From: Lepas anatifera
Taxonomy: Eukaryota; Arthropoda; Thecostraca; Lepadidae
Assembly: GCA_034440635.1 (NCBI GenBank)
Contig: JAOTON010001055.1
Coordinates: 230,654-294,653, forward strand
Reading direction: 5' to 3'
Length of the DNA stretch: 64,000 nucleotides
The notes beneath the pieces are model-generated. The model saw nothing but the letters and a program-made list of their open reading frames with translations, had not been told where the DNA came from and did no database searches. Of this stretch, positions 45,901-57,058 are shown piece by piece (positions within the stretch are counted from its first letter, which is position 1; each line of letters opens with the position of its first letter). The position numbers and the translations under genes are program-made.

Positions 45901-48900
45901 CAGAAAGGGCTGCATTTTCCAAAAACAGTGCAAAATTGTTTTTTAGGGTGGGGCCCATAGGGGCCCCTCAGGGCACTTTTGAAAATTTTGGCGAATAGGG
46001 CGGACCCCTTCGATTTTCTTCAAAATCGGCATGCGTGATGCTTACGTCCATTGGAGAAATCTGGCTGAAGAAACCATATGGGGCATTGATAAATAAGGGG
46101 CCTCGGGGGGCCTCAAAGCCTAATAATAGTACTTGTGGGCACCAGTTTACGAAAACTTGGAATTTTTTTCTTCACCATCGGAAAGGGCTGCAGTTTCCAA
46201 AAACAGTGCAAAATTTTTTTTAGGGTGGGGCCCATAGGGGCCCCTCAGGGCACTTTTGAAAATTTTGGCGAATAGGGCGGACCCCTTCGATTTTCTTGAA
46301 AATCGGCATGCGTGATGCTTACGTCCATTGGAGAAATCTGGCTGAAGAAACCATATGGGGCATTGATAAATAAGGGGCCTCAGGGGGCCTCAAAGCCTAA
46401 TAATAGTACTTGTGGGCACCAGTTTACGAAAACTTGGGATTTTTTCTTCACCATCAGAAAGGGCTGCATTTTCCAAAAACAGTGCAAAAATTTTTTTAGG
46501 GTGGGGCCCATAGGGGCCCCTCAGGGCACTTTTGAAAATTTTGGCGAATAGGGCGGACCCCTTCGATTTTCTTGAAAATCGGCATGCGTGATGCTTACGT
46601 CCATTGGAGAAATCTGGCTGAAGAAACCATATGGGGCATTGATAAATAAGGGGCCTCGGGGGGCCTCAAAGCCTAATAATAGTACTTGTGGGCACCAGTT
46701 TACGAAAACTTGGAATTTTTTTCTTCACCATCAGAAAGGGCTGCATTTTCCAAAAACATTGCAAAATTTTTTTTAGGGTTGGGCCCATAGGGGCCCCTCA
46801 GGGCACTTTTGAAAATTTTGGCGAATAGGGCGGACCCCTTCGATTTTCTTCAAAATCGGCATGCGTGATGCTTACGTCCATTGGAGAAATCTGGCTGAAG
46901 AAACCATATGGGGCATTGATAAATAAGGGGCCTCGGGGGCCTCAAAGCCTAATAATAGTACTTGTGGGCACCAGTTTACGAAAACTTGGAATTTTTTTCT
47001 TCACCATCGGAAAGGGCTGCAGTTTCCAAAAACAGTGCAAAAATTTTTTTAGGGTGGGGCCCATAGGGGCCCCTCAGGGCACTTTTGAAAATTTTGGCGA
47101 ATAGGGCGGACCCCTTCGATTTTCTTGAAAATCGGCATGCGTGATGCTTACGTCCATTGGAGAAATCTGGCTGAAGAAACCATATGGGGCATTGATAAAT
47201 AAGGGGCCTCAGGGGGCCTCAAAGCCTAATAATAGTATTTGTGGGCACCAGTTTACGAAAACTTGGGATTTTTTCTTCACCATCAGAAAGGGCTGCATTT
47301 TCCAAAAACAGTGCAAAAATTTTTTTAGGGTGGGGCCCATAGGGGCCCCTCAGGGCACTTTTGAAAATTTTGGCGAATAGGGCGGACCCCTTCGATTTTT
47401 TTGAAAATCGGCATGCGTGATGCTTACGTCCATTGGAGAAATCTGGCTGAAGAAACCATATGGGGCATTGATAAATAAGGGGCCTCGGGGGGCCTCAAAG
47501 CCTAATAATAGTACTTGTGGGCACCAGTTTACGAAAACTTGGGATTTTTTCTTCACCATCAGAAAGGGCTGCATTTTCCAAAAACAGTGCAAAATTGTTT
47601 TTTAGGGTGGGGCCCATAGGGGCCCCTCAGGGCACTTTTGAAAATTTTGGCGAATAGGGCGGACCCCTTCGATTTTCTTGAAAATCGGCATGCGTGATGC
47701 TTACGTCCATTGGAGAAATCTGGCTGAAGAAACCATATGGGGCATTGATAAATAAGGGGCCTCGGGGGCCTCAAAGCCTAATAATAGTACTTGTGGGCAC
47801 CAGTTTACGAAAACTTGGAATTTTTTCTTCACCATCGGAAAGGGCTGCAGTTTCCAAAAACAGTGCAAAATTTTTTTAGGGTGGGGCCCATAGGGGCCCC
47901 TCAGGGCACTTTTGAAAATTTTGGCGAATAGGGCGGACCCCTTCGATTTTCTTGAAAATCGGCATGCGTGATGCTTACGTCCATTGGAGAAATCTGGCTG
48001 AAGAAACCATATGGGGCATTGATAAATAAGGGGCCTCGGGGGCCTCAAAGCCTAATAATAGTACTTGTGGGCACCAGTTTACGAAAACTTGGGATTTTTT
48101 CTTCACCATCAGAAAGGGCTGCATTTTCCAAAAACAGTGCAAAATTTTTTTAGGGTGGGGCCCATAGGGGCCCCTCAGGGCACTTTTGAAAATTTTGGCG
48201 AATAGGGCGGACCCCTTCGATTTTCTTGAAAATCGGCATGCGTGATGCTTACGTCCATTGGAGAAATCTGGCTGAAGAAACCATATGGGGCATTGATAAA
48301 TAAGGGGCCTCGGGGGCCTCAAAGCCTAATAATAGTACTTGTGGGCACCAGTTTACGAAAACTTGGAATTTTTTCTTCACCATCAGAAAGGGCTGCAGTT
48401 TCCAAAAACAGTGCAAAATTTTTTTAGGGTGGGGCCTATAGGGGCCCCTCAGGGCACTTTTGAAAATTTTGGCGAATAGGGCGGACCCCTACGATTTTCT
48501 TCAAAATCGGCATGCGTGATGCTTACGTCCATTGGAGAAATCTGGCTGAAGAAACCATATGGGGCATTGATAAATAAGGGGCCTCGGGGGGCCTCAAAGC
48601 CTAATAATAGTACTTGTGGGCACCAGTTTACGAAAACTTGGGATTTTTTTCTTCACCATCAGAAAGGGCTGCATTTTCCAAAAACAGTGCAAAAATTTTT
48701 TTAGGGTGGGGCCCATAGGGGCCCCTCAGGGCACTTTTGAAAATTTTGGCGAATAGGGCGGACCCCTTCGATTTTCTTGAAAATCGGCATGCGTGATGCT
48801 TACGTCCATTGGAGAAATCTGGCTGAAGAAACCATATGGGGCATTGATAAATAAGGGGCCTCGGGGGGCCTCAAAGCCTAATAATAGTACTTGTGGGCAC

Positions 48901-51652
48901 CAGTTTACGAAAACTTGGGATTTTTTTCTTCACCATCAGAAAGGGCTGCATTTTCCAAAAACAGTGCAAAATTTTTTTTTAGGGTGGGGCCCATAGGGGC
49001 CCCTCAGGGCACTTTTGAAAATTTTGGCGAATAGGGCGGACCCCTTCGATTTTCTTGAAAATCGGCATGCGTGATGCTTACGTCCATTGGAGAAATCTGG
49101 CTGAAGAAACCATATGGGGCATTGATAAATAAGGGGCCTCAGGGGGCCTCAAAGCCTAATAATAGTACTTGTGGGCACCAGTTTACGAAAACTTGGGATT
49201 TTTTCTTCACCATCAGAAAGGGCTGCAGTTTCCAAAAACAGTGCAAAATTTTTTTTAGGGTGGGGCCTATAGGGGCCCCTCAGGGCACTTTTGAAAATTT
49301 TGGCGAATAGGGCGGACCCCTTCGATTTTCTTCAAAATCGGCATGCGTGATGCTTACGTCCATTGGAGAAATCTGGCTGAAGAAACCATATGGGGCATTG
49401 ATAAATAAGGGGCCTCGGGGGGCCTCAAAGCCTAATAATAGTACTTGTGGGCACCAGTTTACGAAAACTTGGGATTTTTTTCTTCACCATCAGAAAGGGC
49501 TGCATTTTCCAAAAACAGTGCAAAATTTTTTTAGGGTGGGGCCCATAGGGGCCCCTCAGGGCACTTTTGAAAATTTTGGCGAATAGGGCGGACCCCTTCG
49601 ATTTTCTTGAAAATCGGCATGCGTGATGCTTACGTCCATTGGAGAAATCTGGCTGAAGAAACCATATGGGGCATTGATAAATAAGGGGCCTCGGGGGCCT
49701 CAAAGCCTAATAATAGTACTTGTGGGCACCAGTTTACGAAAACTTGGGATTTTTTCTTCACCATCAGAAAGGGCTGCATTTTCCAAAAACAGTGCAAAAA
49801 TTTTTTTAGGGTGGGGCCCATAGGGGCCCCTCAGGGCACTTTTGAAAATTTTGGCGAATAGGGCGGACCCCTTCGATTTTCTTGAAAATCGGCATGCGTG
49901 ATGCTTACGTCCATTGGAGAAATCTGGCTGAAGAAACCATATGGGGCATTGATAAATAAGGGGGCCTCGGGGGCCTCAAAGCCTAATAATAGTACTTGTG
50001 GGCACCAGTTTACGAAAACTTGGAATTTTTTTCTTCACCATCGGAAAGGGCTGCAGTTTCCAAAAACAGTGCAAAATTTTTTTTAGGGTGGGGCCCATAG
50101 GGGCCCCTCAGGGCACTTTTGAAAATTTTGGCGAATAGGGCGGACCCCTTCGATTTTCTTCAAAATCGGCATGCGTGATGCTTACGTCCATTGGAGAAAT
50201 CTGGCTGAAGAAACCATATGGGGCATTGATAAATAAGGGGCCTCGGGGGCCTCAAAGCCTAATAATAGTACTTGTGGGCACCAGTTTACGAAAACTTGGG
50301 ATTTTTTCTTCACCATCAGAAAGGGCTGCATTTTCCAAAAACAGTGCAAAAATTTTTTTAGGGTGGGGCCCATAGGGGCCCATCAGGGCACTTTTGAAAA
50401 TTTTGGCGAATAGGGCGGACCCCTTCGATTTTCTTGAAAATCGGCATGCGTGATGCTTACGTCCATTGGAGAAATCTGGCTGAAGAAACCATATGGGGCA
50501 TTGATAAATAAGGGGCCTCGGGGGCCTCAAAGCCTAATAATAGTACTTGTGGGCACCAGTTTACGAAAACTTGGGATTTTTTCTTCACCATCAGAAAGGG
50601 CTGCATTTTCCAAAAACAGTGCAAAATTGTTTTTAGGGTGGGGCCCATAGGGGCCCCTCAGGGCACTTTTGAAAATTTTGGCGAATAGGGCGGACCCCTT
50701 CGATTTTCTTGAAAATCGGCATGCGTGATGCTTACGTCCATTGGAGAAATCTGGCTGAAGAAACCATATGGGGCATTGATAAATAAGGGGCCTCGGGGGG
50801 CCTCAAAGCCTAATAATAGTACTTGTGGGCACCAGTTTACGAAAACTTGGAATTTTTTTCTTCACCATCGGAAAGGGCTGCAGTTTCCAAAAACAGTGCA
50901 AAATTTTTTTTAGGGTGGGGCTCATAGGGGCCCCTCAGGGCACTTTTGAAAATTTTGGCGAATAGGGCGGACCCCTTCGATTTTCTTGAAAATCGGCATG
51001 CGTGATGCTTACGTCCATTGGAGAAATCTGGCTGAAGAAACCATATGGGGCATTGATAAATAAGGGGCCTCGGGGGCCTCAAAGCCTAATAATAGTACTT
51101 GTGGGCACCAGTTTACGAAAACTTGGGATTTTTTCTTCACCATCAGAAAGGGCTGCATTTTCCAAAAACAGTGCAAAAATTTTTTTAGGGTGGGGCCCAT
51201 AGGGGCCCCTCAGGGCACTTTTGAAAATTTTGGCGAATAGGGCGGACCCCTTCGATTTTCTTGAAAATCGGCATGCGTGATGCTTACGTCCATTGGAGAA
51301 ATCTGGCTGAAGAAACCATATGGGGCATTGATAAATAAGGGGCCTCGGGGGCCTCAAAGCCTAATAATAGTACTTGTGGGCACCAGTTTACGAAAACTTG
51401 GGATTTTTTTCTTCACCATCAGAAAGGGCTGCATTTTCCAAAAACAGTGCAAAATTGTTTTTTAGGGTGGGGCCCATAGGGGCCCCTCAGGGCACTTTTG
51501 AAAATTTTGGCGAATAGGGCGGACCCCTTCGATTTTCTTGAAAATCGGCATGCGTGATGCTTACGTCCATTGGAGAAATCTGGCTGAAGAAACCATATGG
51601 GGCATTGATAAATAAGGGGCCTCGGGGGCCTCAAAGCCTAATAATAGTACTT
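42917..51652. repeat. 275-277 bp satellite, about 32 tandem copies
   Basis: An 8.7-kb array. Unit landmarks (GCATGCGTGATGCTTACGTC) recur at 42995, 43270, 43547, 43823, 44098 and so on to 51554, with spacing of 274-278 bp. Units are mostly above 95 percent alike by eye. They fall into variant types that differ at linked sites: GGGATT versus GGAATT after AAAACTT, CAGAAAG with GCATTTT versus CGGAAAG with GCAGTTT, CATTGCAAAA with GGGTTGGG, and TTGTTTTT before AGGGTGG. Left and right ends are partial units. Every unit contains short open frames on both strands, all ended by stops within the unit, so none is called as a gene. A unit of this size is in the range typical of arthropod satellites. Confidence 0.98.
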
Positions 51653-51773
51653 GGGTATTGCTGCAGCCGCTTCAGACATCGCCAGCAGCTGCCAGCCGTT
51701 CAGAGTAAGATTTCCTTACTAGCAGCAAGCAGGCCAATTGGCGCATGGATTGATCCGCGAAAGGGAAGTGAGC
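51653..51773. other. Short unique spacer between satellite and transposon
   Basis: About 120 bp of non-repeat sequence between the abrupt right end of the satellite and the TTAA element. Confidence 0.6.
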
Positions 51774-52628
51774 TTAACACGCGCATTGATTGGGATCTGA
51801 GCCACCTTCGATTGACGAGGGGCGGGTACCCGCCCCCTAAGATCTCGAAAACCACGGTAGGTAGCAAAAAACGGTAAACGGCGTTGGGTAGCCCATCCGC
51901 TTCTCCATCGAAAATATTGGACCATTTTTTTGTCAGGTCGCATTTAAGGTCACCAGAGATCAAAAACATGCCGTCACATGCCGTCATAGGGATAACATGT
52001 AAATTAAGTTTTTCGGCCATTACATCTGAACGAGTAAAGATAGAGCAAAACGACTTGAACTATATGAATCTTCGCAGCAAGCCGAATCGAATGATATATG
52101 ATTTGACCTTGCTAGGTCAAATCAAAGATTTGACCTGACCTGAGGTCAGGTCAGGGTCAAATTATATAAAATGCATATCATTAGAACTGCAAAGCCAAGG
52201 CGAGTCTAATGAAGCTAAAATAAACGCTCTATCACCATCTGTTACTGAGTTATTCAGTAAAAACCATATTTCCCATGTATTACCAATGGAGAGGTCACGC
52301 TTCGTACCTGACCTTAGGTCATCGATATCAAAAATAGCGGAACATATTTTAGAGAACTCGGTGAGCCCATTATGTGATATGCGTTTCAATTGGATAAGTT
52401 CACCCTGCTCCGACTTAAGCTATCTTTAACTTTTTTTGAGGTCGGGTCACTTGACCTGTACTGGTGACCTGACCTGAGATGACCTATCCTTAAAATTTTC
52501 ACAGAAGTTGCAAAAATGATGAGGGAAAAGGTATATCAAGTACGGCGGCGCTGCGCCCCGCCGTTTTTCTGCTGTCTCCGAAAAACCCGAGGGGGGCGGG
52601 TACCCGCCCCCGTCAATGCGCGTGTTAA
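51774..52628. mobile_element. Non-autonomous TTAA-flanked DNA transposon, copy 2
   Basis: Bounded by TTAA at 51774-51777 and 52625-52628, with CACGCGCATTGA ends and GGGGCGGGTACCCGCCCC blocks near both ends. It aligns along its length to the reverse complement of the element at 2945-3771, with small indels and a slightly eroded left end. It is non-coding and carries the shared 'gaatcgaatgat ... gaccttgctaggtcaaat' stretch also seen in the terminal repeats of the large transposon at 55812. Confidence 0.87.
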
Positions 52629-52675
52629 CATGTATCATACACATTAGTGATTGATTAGGATGTATGCAATACATA

Positions 52676-52775
52676 TGGGTGTCTGGGTGGCGCAGTCGGT
52701 TTGCGCGCGCACTAGGCATGGCCCGACATTCTGTATGCGCAAGGTGTCGTGGGTTCCATCCCACGAAGAGGCAGG
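52676..52775 (+). mobile_element. tRNA-like SINE-type repeat
   Basis: The plus strand has an A-box-like GGGTGGCGCAGTCGGTTTG (about 52685-52703) and a B-box-like GTGGGTTCCATCCCAC (about 52749-52764) in a short T-arm hairpin. The separation (about 60 bp) fits a tRNA head, but the 5' and 3' ends do not pair into an acceptor stem. A tRNA-derived repeat or tRNA relic is more likely than a functional tRNA. Confidence 0.5.
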
Positions 52776-53410
52776 TTTGGTGCCCTGCCCTAGCTCAAGC
52801 CTCAGCTCATCGCCCTTCTCCCTCCGTTGGCGTATGACCTCTGCTGTTGATGCCTCCTTAAGCATAAGAATTACAATACGACGCGTACTTGGGCGCTTTT
52901 TTCAGGACAGTTCTCTCAAAAGACGGCGAAGTGCGTATTTGATTTTGCTGTCAGAAGCTTTGAAATACCCCGAGTGTTGCTGATATTCTCTAGATACTCT
53001 TATAGAGCTCTTAACGTGTATGATAGGCTCGTCAAAGCGTTAGAAAGTCTTAAATTCACGACATTTCCGCTTTGCGGAGGCAGTGTGCCAATGTTAAAGA
53101 CATCAGGAAATACACTTCTGCTCAGAGCAGGCTGGAGATTTCAGGTAGAAAAAATATAACAATGCAGAATTGTTGCTATATCTGTCGGGCATGATACAAT
53201 CATAGCGGCTTTGTGCTATGAGAGAAAAACCTTTCCAGTGACGCGACACAGCCTAGGGTACACTCTCAGTGACCACTGTCCGAAACGTACTGCCACCGCT
53301 GGTGCGCCGGCGTCGGGGTTGTGGCCGATTGCGACCCACAGTCTGATCCTGCACGGAACGTGCATTACGAGTACACGGAACTGCGGACTCTACAATAACA
53401 CTTTCGTCTC
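52776..53410. other. Spacer, no feature seen
   Basis: No recognised gene or repeat. It may include the tail of the tRNA-like repeat. Confidence 0.4.
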
Positions 53411-54917
53411 TTACGCTTGACTATTCGCACCCGAAAAGCACAGTACAAAGAGTTGTTATGTGGGGAGGGGGCAGCTCACTCTGCGAATCACCTCCGACGT
53501 GATCGTCTTCTCCAACATCATCATAATTCAAAACGCTTGACATTGGCTATCCCCAAGGATCCGTGCTTGGCCCTTTATTTGCTATCATGTACATACCTAA
53601 ACAGATTTGCGACACGAACGGCAAACGCGACTCTGTTTTTTCGCCGCCGATACTTCACTTTAGAAACCTCATACACCCAATGACATAGATACAAGTCAAA
53701 CATTTCTGTAGAAAGACCTCGACGAAATTCACAAATGTGGGCAAGAACGGGTCATCACATACAATTCTGCACAAACATCTTTAAATGCCATAATGTGGAG
53801 TCGATTTTCGTAGGATCTCGTTCGGACTTCCTCCACAAGAAGATATTGGGGGTCGGAGCTTTCGTACTGTATTACAGTGCTTTGTCAGCGATGATCGTTC
53901 GGAATATAAGGGGGATAAAAAGACACTAAAAAGTGTCTTTTTAAAAAGACACTAAAAGCGTATTTTTATCCCCTTATATTCCGAACGATCATCGCTGACG
54001 AAGCACTGTAATACAGTACGAAAGCTCCGACCCCCAATATCTTCTTGTGGAGGAAGTCCGAACGAGATCCTCTGCACAAACAGTCCAAAAATTGGTCTAC
54101 AACAGGAAACAGTCAAACTCCATTTAAATTTTAGTGGAACAGACGTACACCCGAGCACAAATCATAAATACTTAGAAACAATTTTGCCCGATGATCTGAA
54201 GTTTCATGGGCACATTAATCACGTAATTAAGCAACTAAACAGAGCACTTGAGCCATAGTATTCAATTGCTTCATGCATACCTAGGCCCACTCTTGACCAG
54301 ATTTACACCATTTACGCCAGACTTTACTTTGACTACTGTGACACAATCATTGACGGCTCTATCACGATGACAGACGCAATGCGAATAGAACGCACACAAA
54401 ACTAAGCAGTTAGGCCCATCAGAGGAGCAATGTTGAGAACACCGACTGCAAAATTATACAAAGCACTTGCATGGACATCTTTGGCTACAAGACGATTAGA
54501 TCTCTCATTCCTCCCACAAGACCCCACGACGCCGGTAGAACCCTACAAAACGCACAAAAACAAACTGCACCGAGCTATCATACAAAATTATTTCGAAATT
54601 CACTCGTACCTGACACGCGAGATTGGAACACATCGCCATTAACCATCAGGCAAAATGATTGCCAATCTTTCAAAAGCAAGGTCTCAAAATACTACGGTCA
54701 GCCTCCTCCACCCAAATACTTCACACTAGGTTCAAAAACAGGTAATCGGCTACATACTCGGCTGCAGGTTGGTGCATCCACATTAAACTCTCATCTTTAC
54801 CAATTCAACTTAACTCACTCTCCAAAATGCAACTGCGGTCATCGATCTGAAACTGTAGTACATTTCATACTCGACTGTCCCTTACATGACTCGTCCCGAA
54901 CCCTGCTTTTCAGATAG
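53411..54917 (+). pseudogene. Degenerate LINE (non-LTR retrotransposon) reverse transcriptase
   Basis: The plus strand carries, in shifting frames, GYPQGSVLGPLFAIMYI (53545-53595), a palm-domain motif of non-LTR reverse transcriptases. Next comes a decayed catalytic box, TANATLFF (about 53618-53641), where YADDxxLF is expected. A connection segment, DLDEIHKCGQERVITYNSAQ, lies near 53717-53775, then GTDVHPSTNHKYL...DDLKFHGHI after 54130. A C-terminal CxC...H...C zinc-binding motif (KCNCGHRSETVVHFILDC) lies at about 54823-54879. There are several frameshifts and stops, both catalytic aspartates are lost, and a fold-back insertion splits it at 53778-54070. The layout fits CR1/Jockey-type LINEs; I cannot assign the clade. 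The endonuclease half is missing. Confidence 0.9.
53778..54070. mobile_element. 293-bp fold-back element with 12-bp target duplication
   Basis: The 12-bp string TCTGCACAAACA occurs directly on both sides (53766-53777 and 54071-54082) and would be single in an uninterrupted LINE, so it reads as a target-site duplication. Inside, two arms of about 108 bp (53813-53920 and about 53962-54070) are reverse complements with one mismatch and one one-base indel. They enclose a small loop of further AGACACTAAAA palindromes. The first 35 bp after the left duplication are not part of the arms. Non-coding. Confidence 0.9.
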
Positions 54918-55811
54918 TTCTCTCGAATACTTATTTCAATTCAAAACCTGTTTTGTATTACCAAAAGTTATAAATTTCATTTTCCTTGTCAACTCAGTTT
55001 AATCTTTTTCCCTTTATTTGATAAAAAGGAAAAGGCCGAAAATTAGGCATTCTTTCAATCTTGTAAACCTTATTCAATGGTATGCCCTTAAAGCCCTTGT
55101 ATCACTAATACATTTACATACAGTCTTAAAAACGCTAAAAAGTACTTGATACACCTCAAACCAGGAGGTGAGGAGCTCTTCCATAATCAAACTATTTCTT
55201 GTTTATAACCTCACATGACCATTTTCCGTCCTTAATGCTGTCTGCTTACGCTTGACTACTCGCACCCGAAAAGCAGAGTGAGGCTCAGGGGCGATACACC
55301 ACCACTTCACCGACTCCAGTGGAGCACACAATGGTTAACACAGCAGATTGTAAGCTAGGAACTCAGAGGAAAAGTCTGTCAGAACTGAAAACACTATTAT
55401 CACAAACATGTACAGTCTTGAAAACGCTAAAAATTCCCACATGCACTTGACACCAGAGGGTGCCGAGTTTTTCCATAATCACAACTAGTTCCTGGTTATA
55501 AGGTTTTGGAGAGCTGAGGCGAAGAGCATGATTATAAGCTGACGAGGTATGTACTGCTCTGTCTCCTCGAATCCTTGATATGAAATGCACTTGCATTCTA
55601 TATTCCGGCACAGTCTTCACCTAGCGTTTGGAGTCCACGATGAGCGCCAGGAACACATCCGAGCGCAGGCCAACTTGAGACTTCACGGCAAGGCGAGGGG
55701 GCTGACGACACCGCCGCTGCCCGAAATCCATACAGGCGCAGCTCATGGGGGGCAGACATGTAGGCAGGGGCTTCTGCTCTGCAGCCATGGCCTGTCAACA
55801 AGATAGTGGTG
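54918..55811. other. LINE flank with an internal direct duplication
   Basis: A segment of roughly 95 bp at 55117-55210 (containing CGCTAAAAAGTAC and TTCCATAATCA) recurs in diverged form at 55408-55502. The phrase CTTACGCTTGACTA(T/C)TCGCACCCGAAAAGCA (given here in abbreviated form) occurs at about 53411-53441 and again at about 55250-55280. This suggests that parts of a LINE or its insertion sites were duplicated. No gene. Confidence 0.6.
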
Positions 55812-56040
55812 TTAACACGCGCCCCGCTGGGGTCCCTTGCATGACGCGCCCCGCTGGGGGGGCGTTTTGCGCCCCCCTCCCTCCGTATCTCGTTCCCCAC
55901 GAAAGATAAAGGAAAATTACGGTCGGCATTCGAAAGCTCTTGAAAAGACAAAAATATTTCATACGAATAATTTTTTATGACAGGTCAATCTTGATGTCAG
56001 CATAGGTCAAAGAAGGCTTACAACAGAGCAGTGTTTGTTT
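55812..56040. other. Left outer tip of the large transposon
   Basis: Contains the TTAACACGCGC end and two CACGCGCCCCGCTGGGG / GACGCGCCCCGCTGGGG repeats around a GGGGGGGCGTTTTGCGCCCCCC palindrome (given here as two abutting GC blocks). It parallels the GGGGCGGGTACCCGCCCC block of the short elements in position, though not in exact sequence. Confidence 0.65.
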
Positions 56041-56337
56041 CCCTCTCTAGATCTGCCCTCAGGGGAGCTAGAGCAAATCTTTATGCATCATTGGATTCCT
56101 CTCATCGCGGCAAATCGAATGATGTATAATATGACCTTGCTAGGTCAAATAGTCAAAATGACATGACCTCGACCTAGGTCAGGGTCACAGAGTGACCTGG
56201 TATGGTCATGTTGCATATCAATCGACTCCCCGTGACAATATAAGCACAATGAAAGCAAAATGGGAGCTTTATCCCAATTCAGTGAGAAGTTATTGGCAAA
56301 ACAATCACTCTCTGCTCCCGTGACCTGATATGACCTT
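56041..56337. repeat. Left terminal inverted repeat (inner part)
   Basis: Reverse complement of 61407-61722 with scattered mismatches. It includes a copy of the 'gaccttgctaggtcaaat' stretch shared with the short TTAA transposons. Confidence 0.9.
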
Positions 56338-57058
56338 TGAGAGATCAGATGCTCCAAAACTCAACTGTATGGTCAAGATCGTGGTAGGAATAGACTGTTC
56401 GAGGACTTTTTAGCTTTATCTATTCAGTATTTACTGAAAACGAGCCCATTATATTTTTGACCATAGATTTATAATGGGGTTTTGAAAAATGAAATGATGA
56501 GTAACGTGATCATGTTAGGCTAATCGGTAAACATAATCGGACCCAGTCAGGTCAGTCACCATCTGATCTCAAATACAACGAATTATAACGAGACGAGTAG
56601 GACCGGACAGGTGGCCAATGGGCATGGGTTACGCCCGGAGCACCACGACAGTGGAAATCCGGCCAATCAAACGGCCGCCAACCTAACCGGAGTCGCCACG
56701 GCGATGAGAGCACCCAACGTGACGAAGCAGCGTGGCGCACCACGGGTGCTGTCTTACCTTAGGTGTCTGAGACGTCTTTAACACCCCCCATGGATCCCGT
56801 ATCCGAGTGCCGAAAGAAGAAGATACGTACGCCAGCACCCAAACATTTTTAGCATATAATTTTTCGGAAAATTTTGAAGACTTGCGCGGATGTGCTTACA
56901 AAATTGCCTGAATTGCGCAGCTAAAGTAATGATGTGTTACAGGAATGAACAAAAATGTTTGATACGTACACAAATCTTTAATTGCACGAGTACAATCAAA
57001 TGTTCAATGCATCATATTGCAGTAAAAAAAACTGCTGTTGAAACTCTCTGTTGCCGTT
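56338..57058. other. 3' side of the transposon gene, non-coding
   Basis: Between the left inverted repeat and the stop of the Ulp1-like frame. I see no gene. A GC-richer patch lies at about 56580-56760. Confidence 0.5.

Noticed and set aside
42995..51877. Dozens of small frames beginning MMLTSIGEIWLKKP and their antisense counterparts
   Set aside because: These are one satellite monomer read over and over. Each ends at stops within the unit, and no conserved frame or codon bias is seen.
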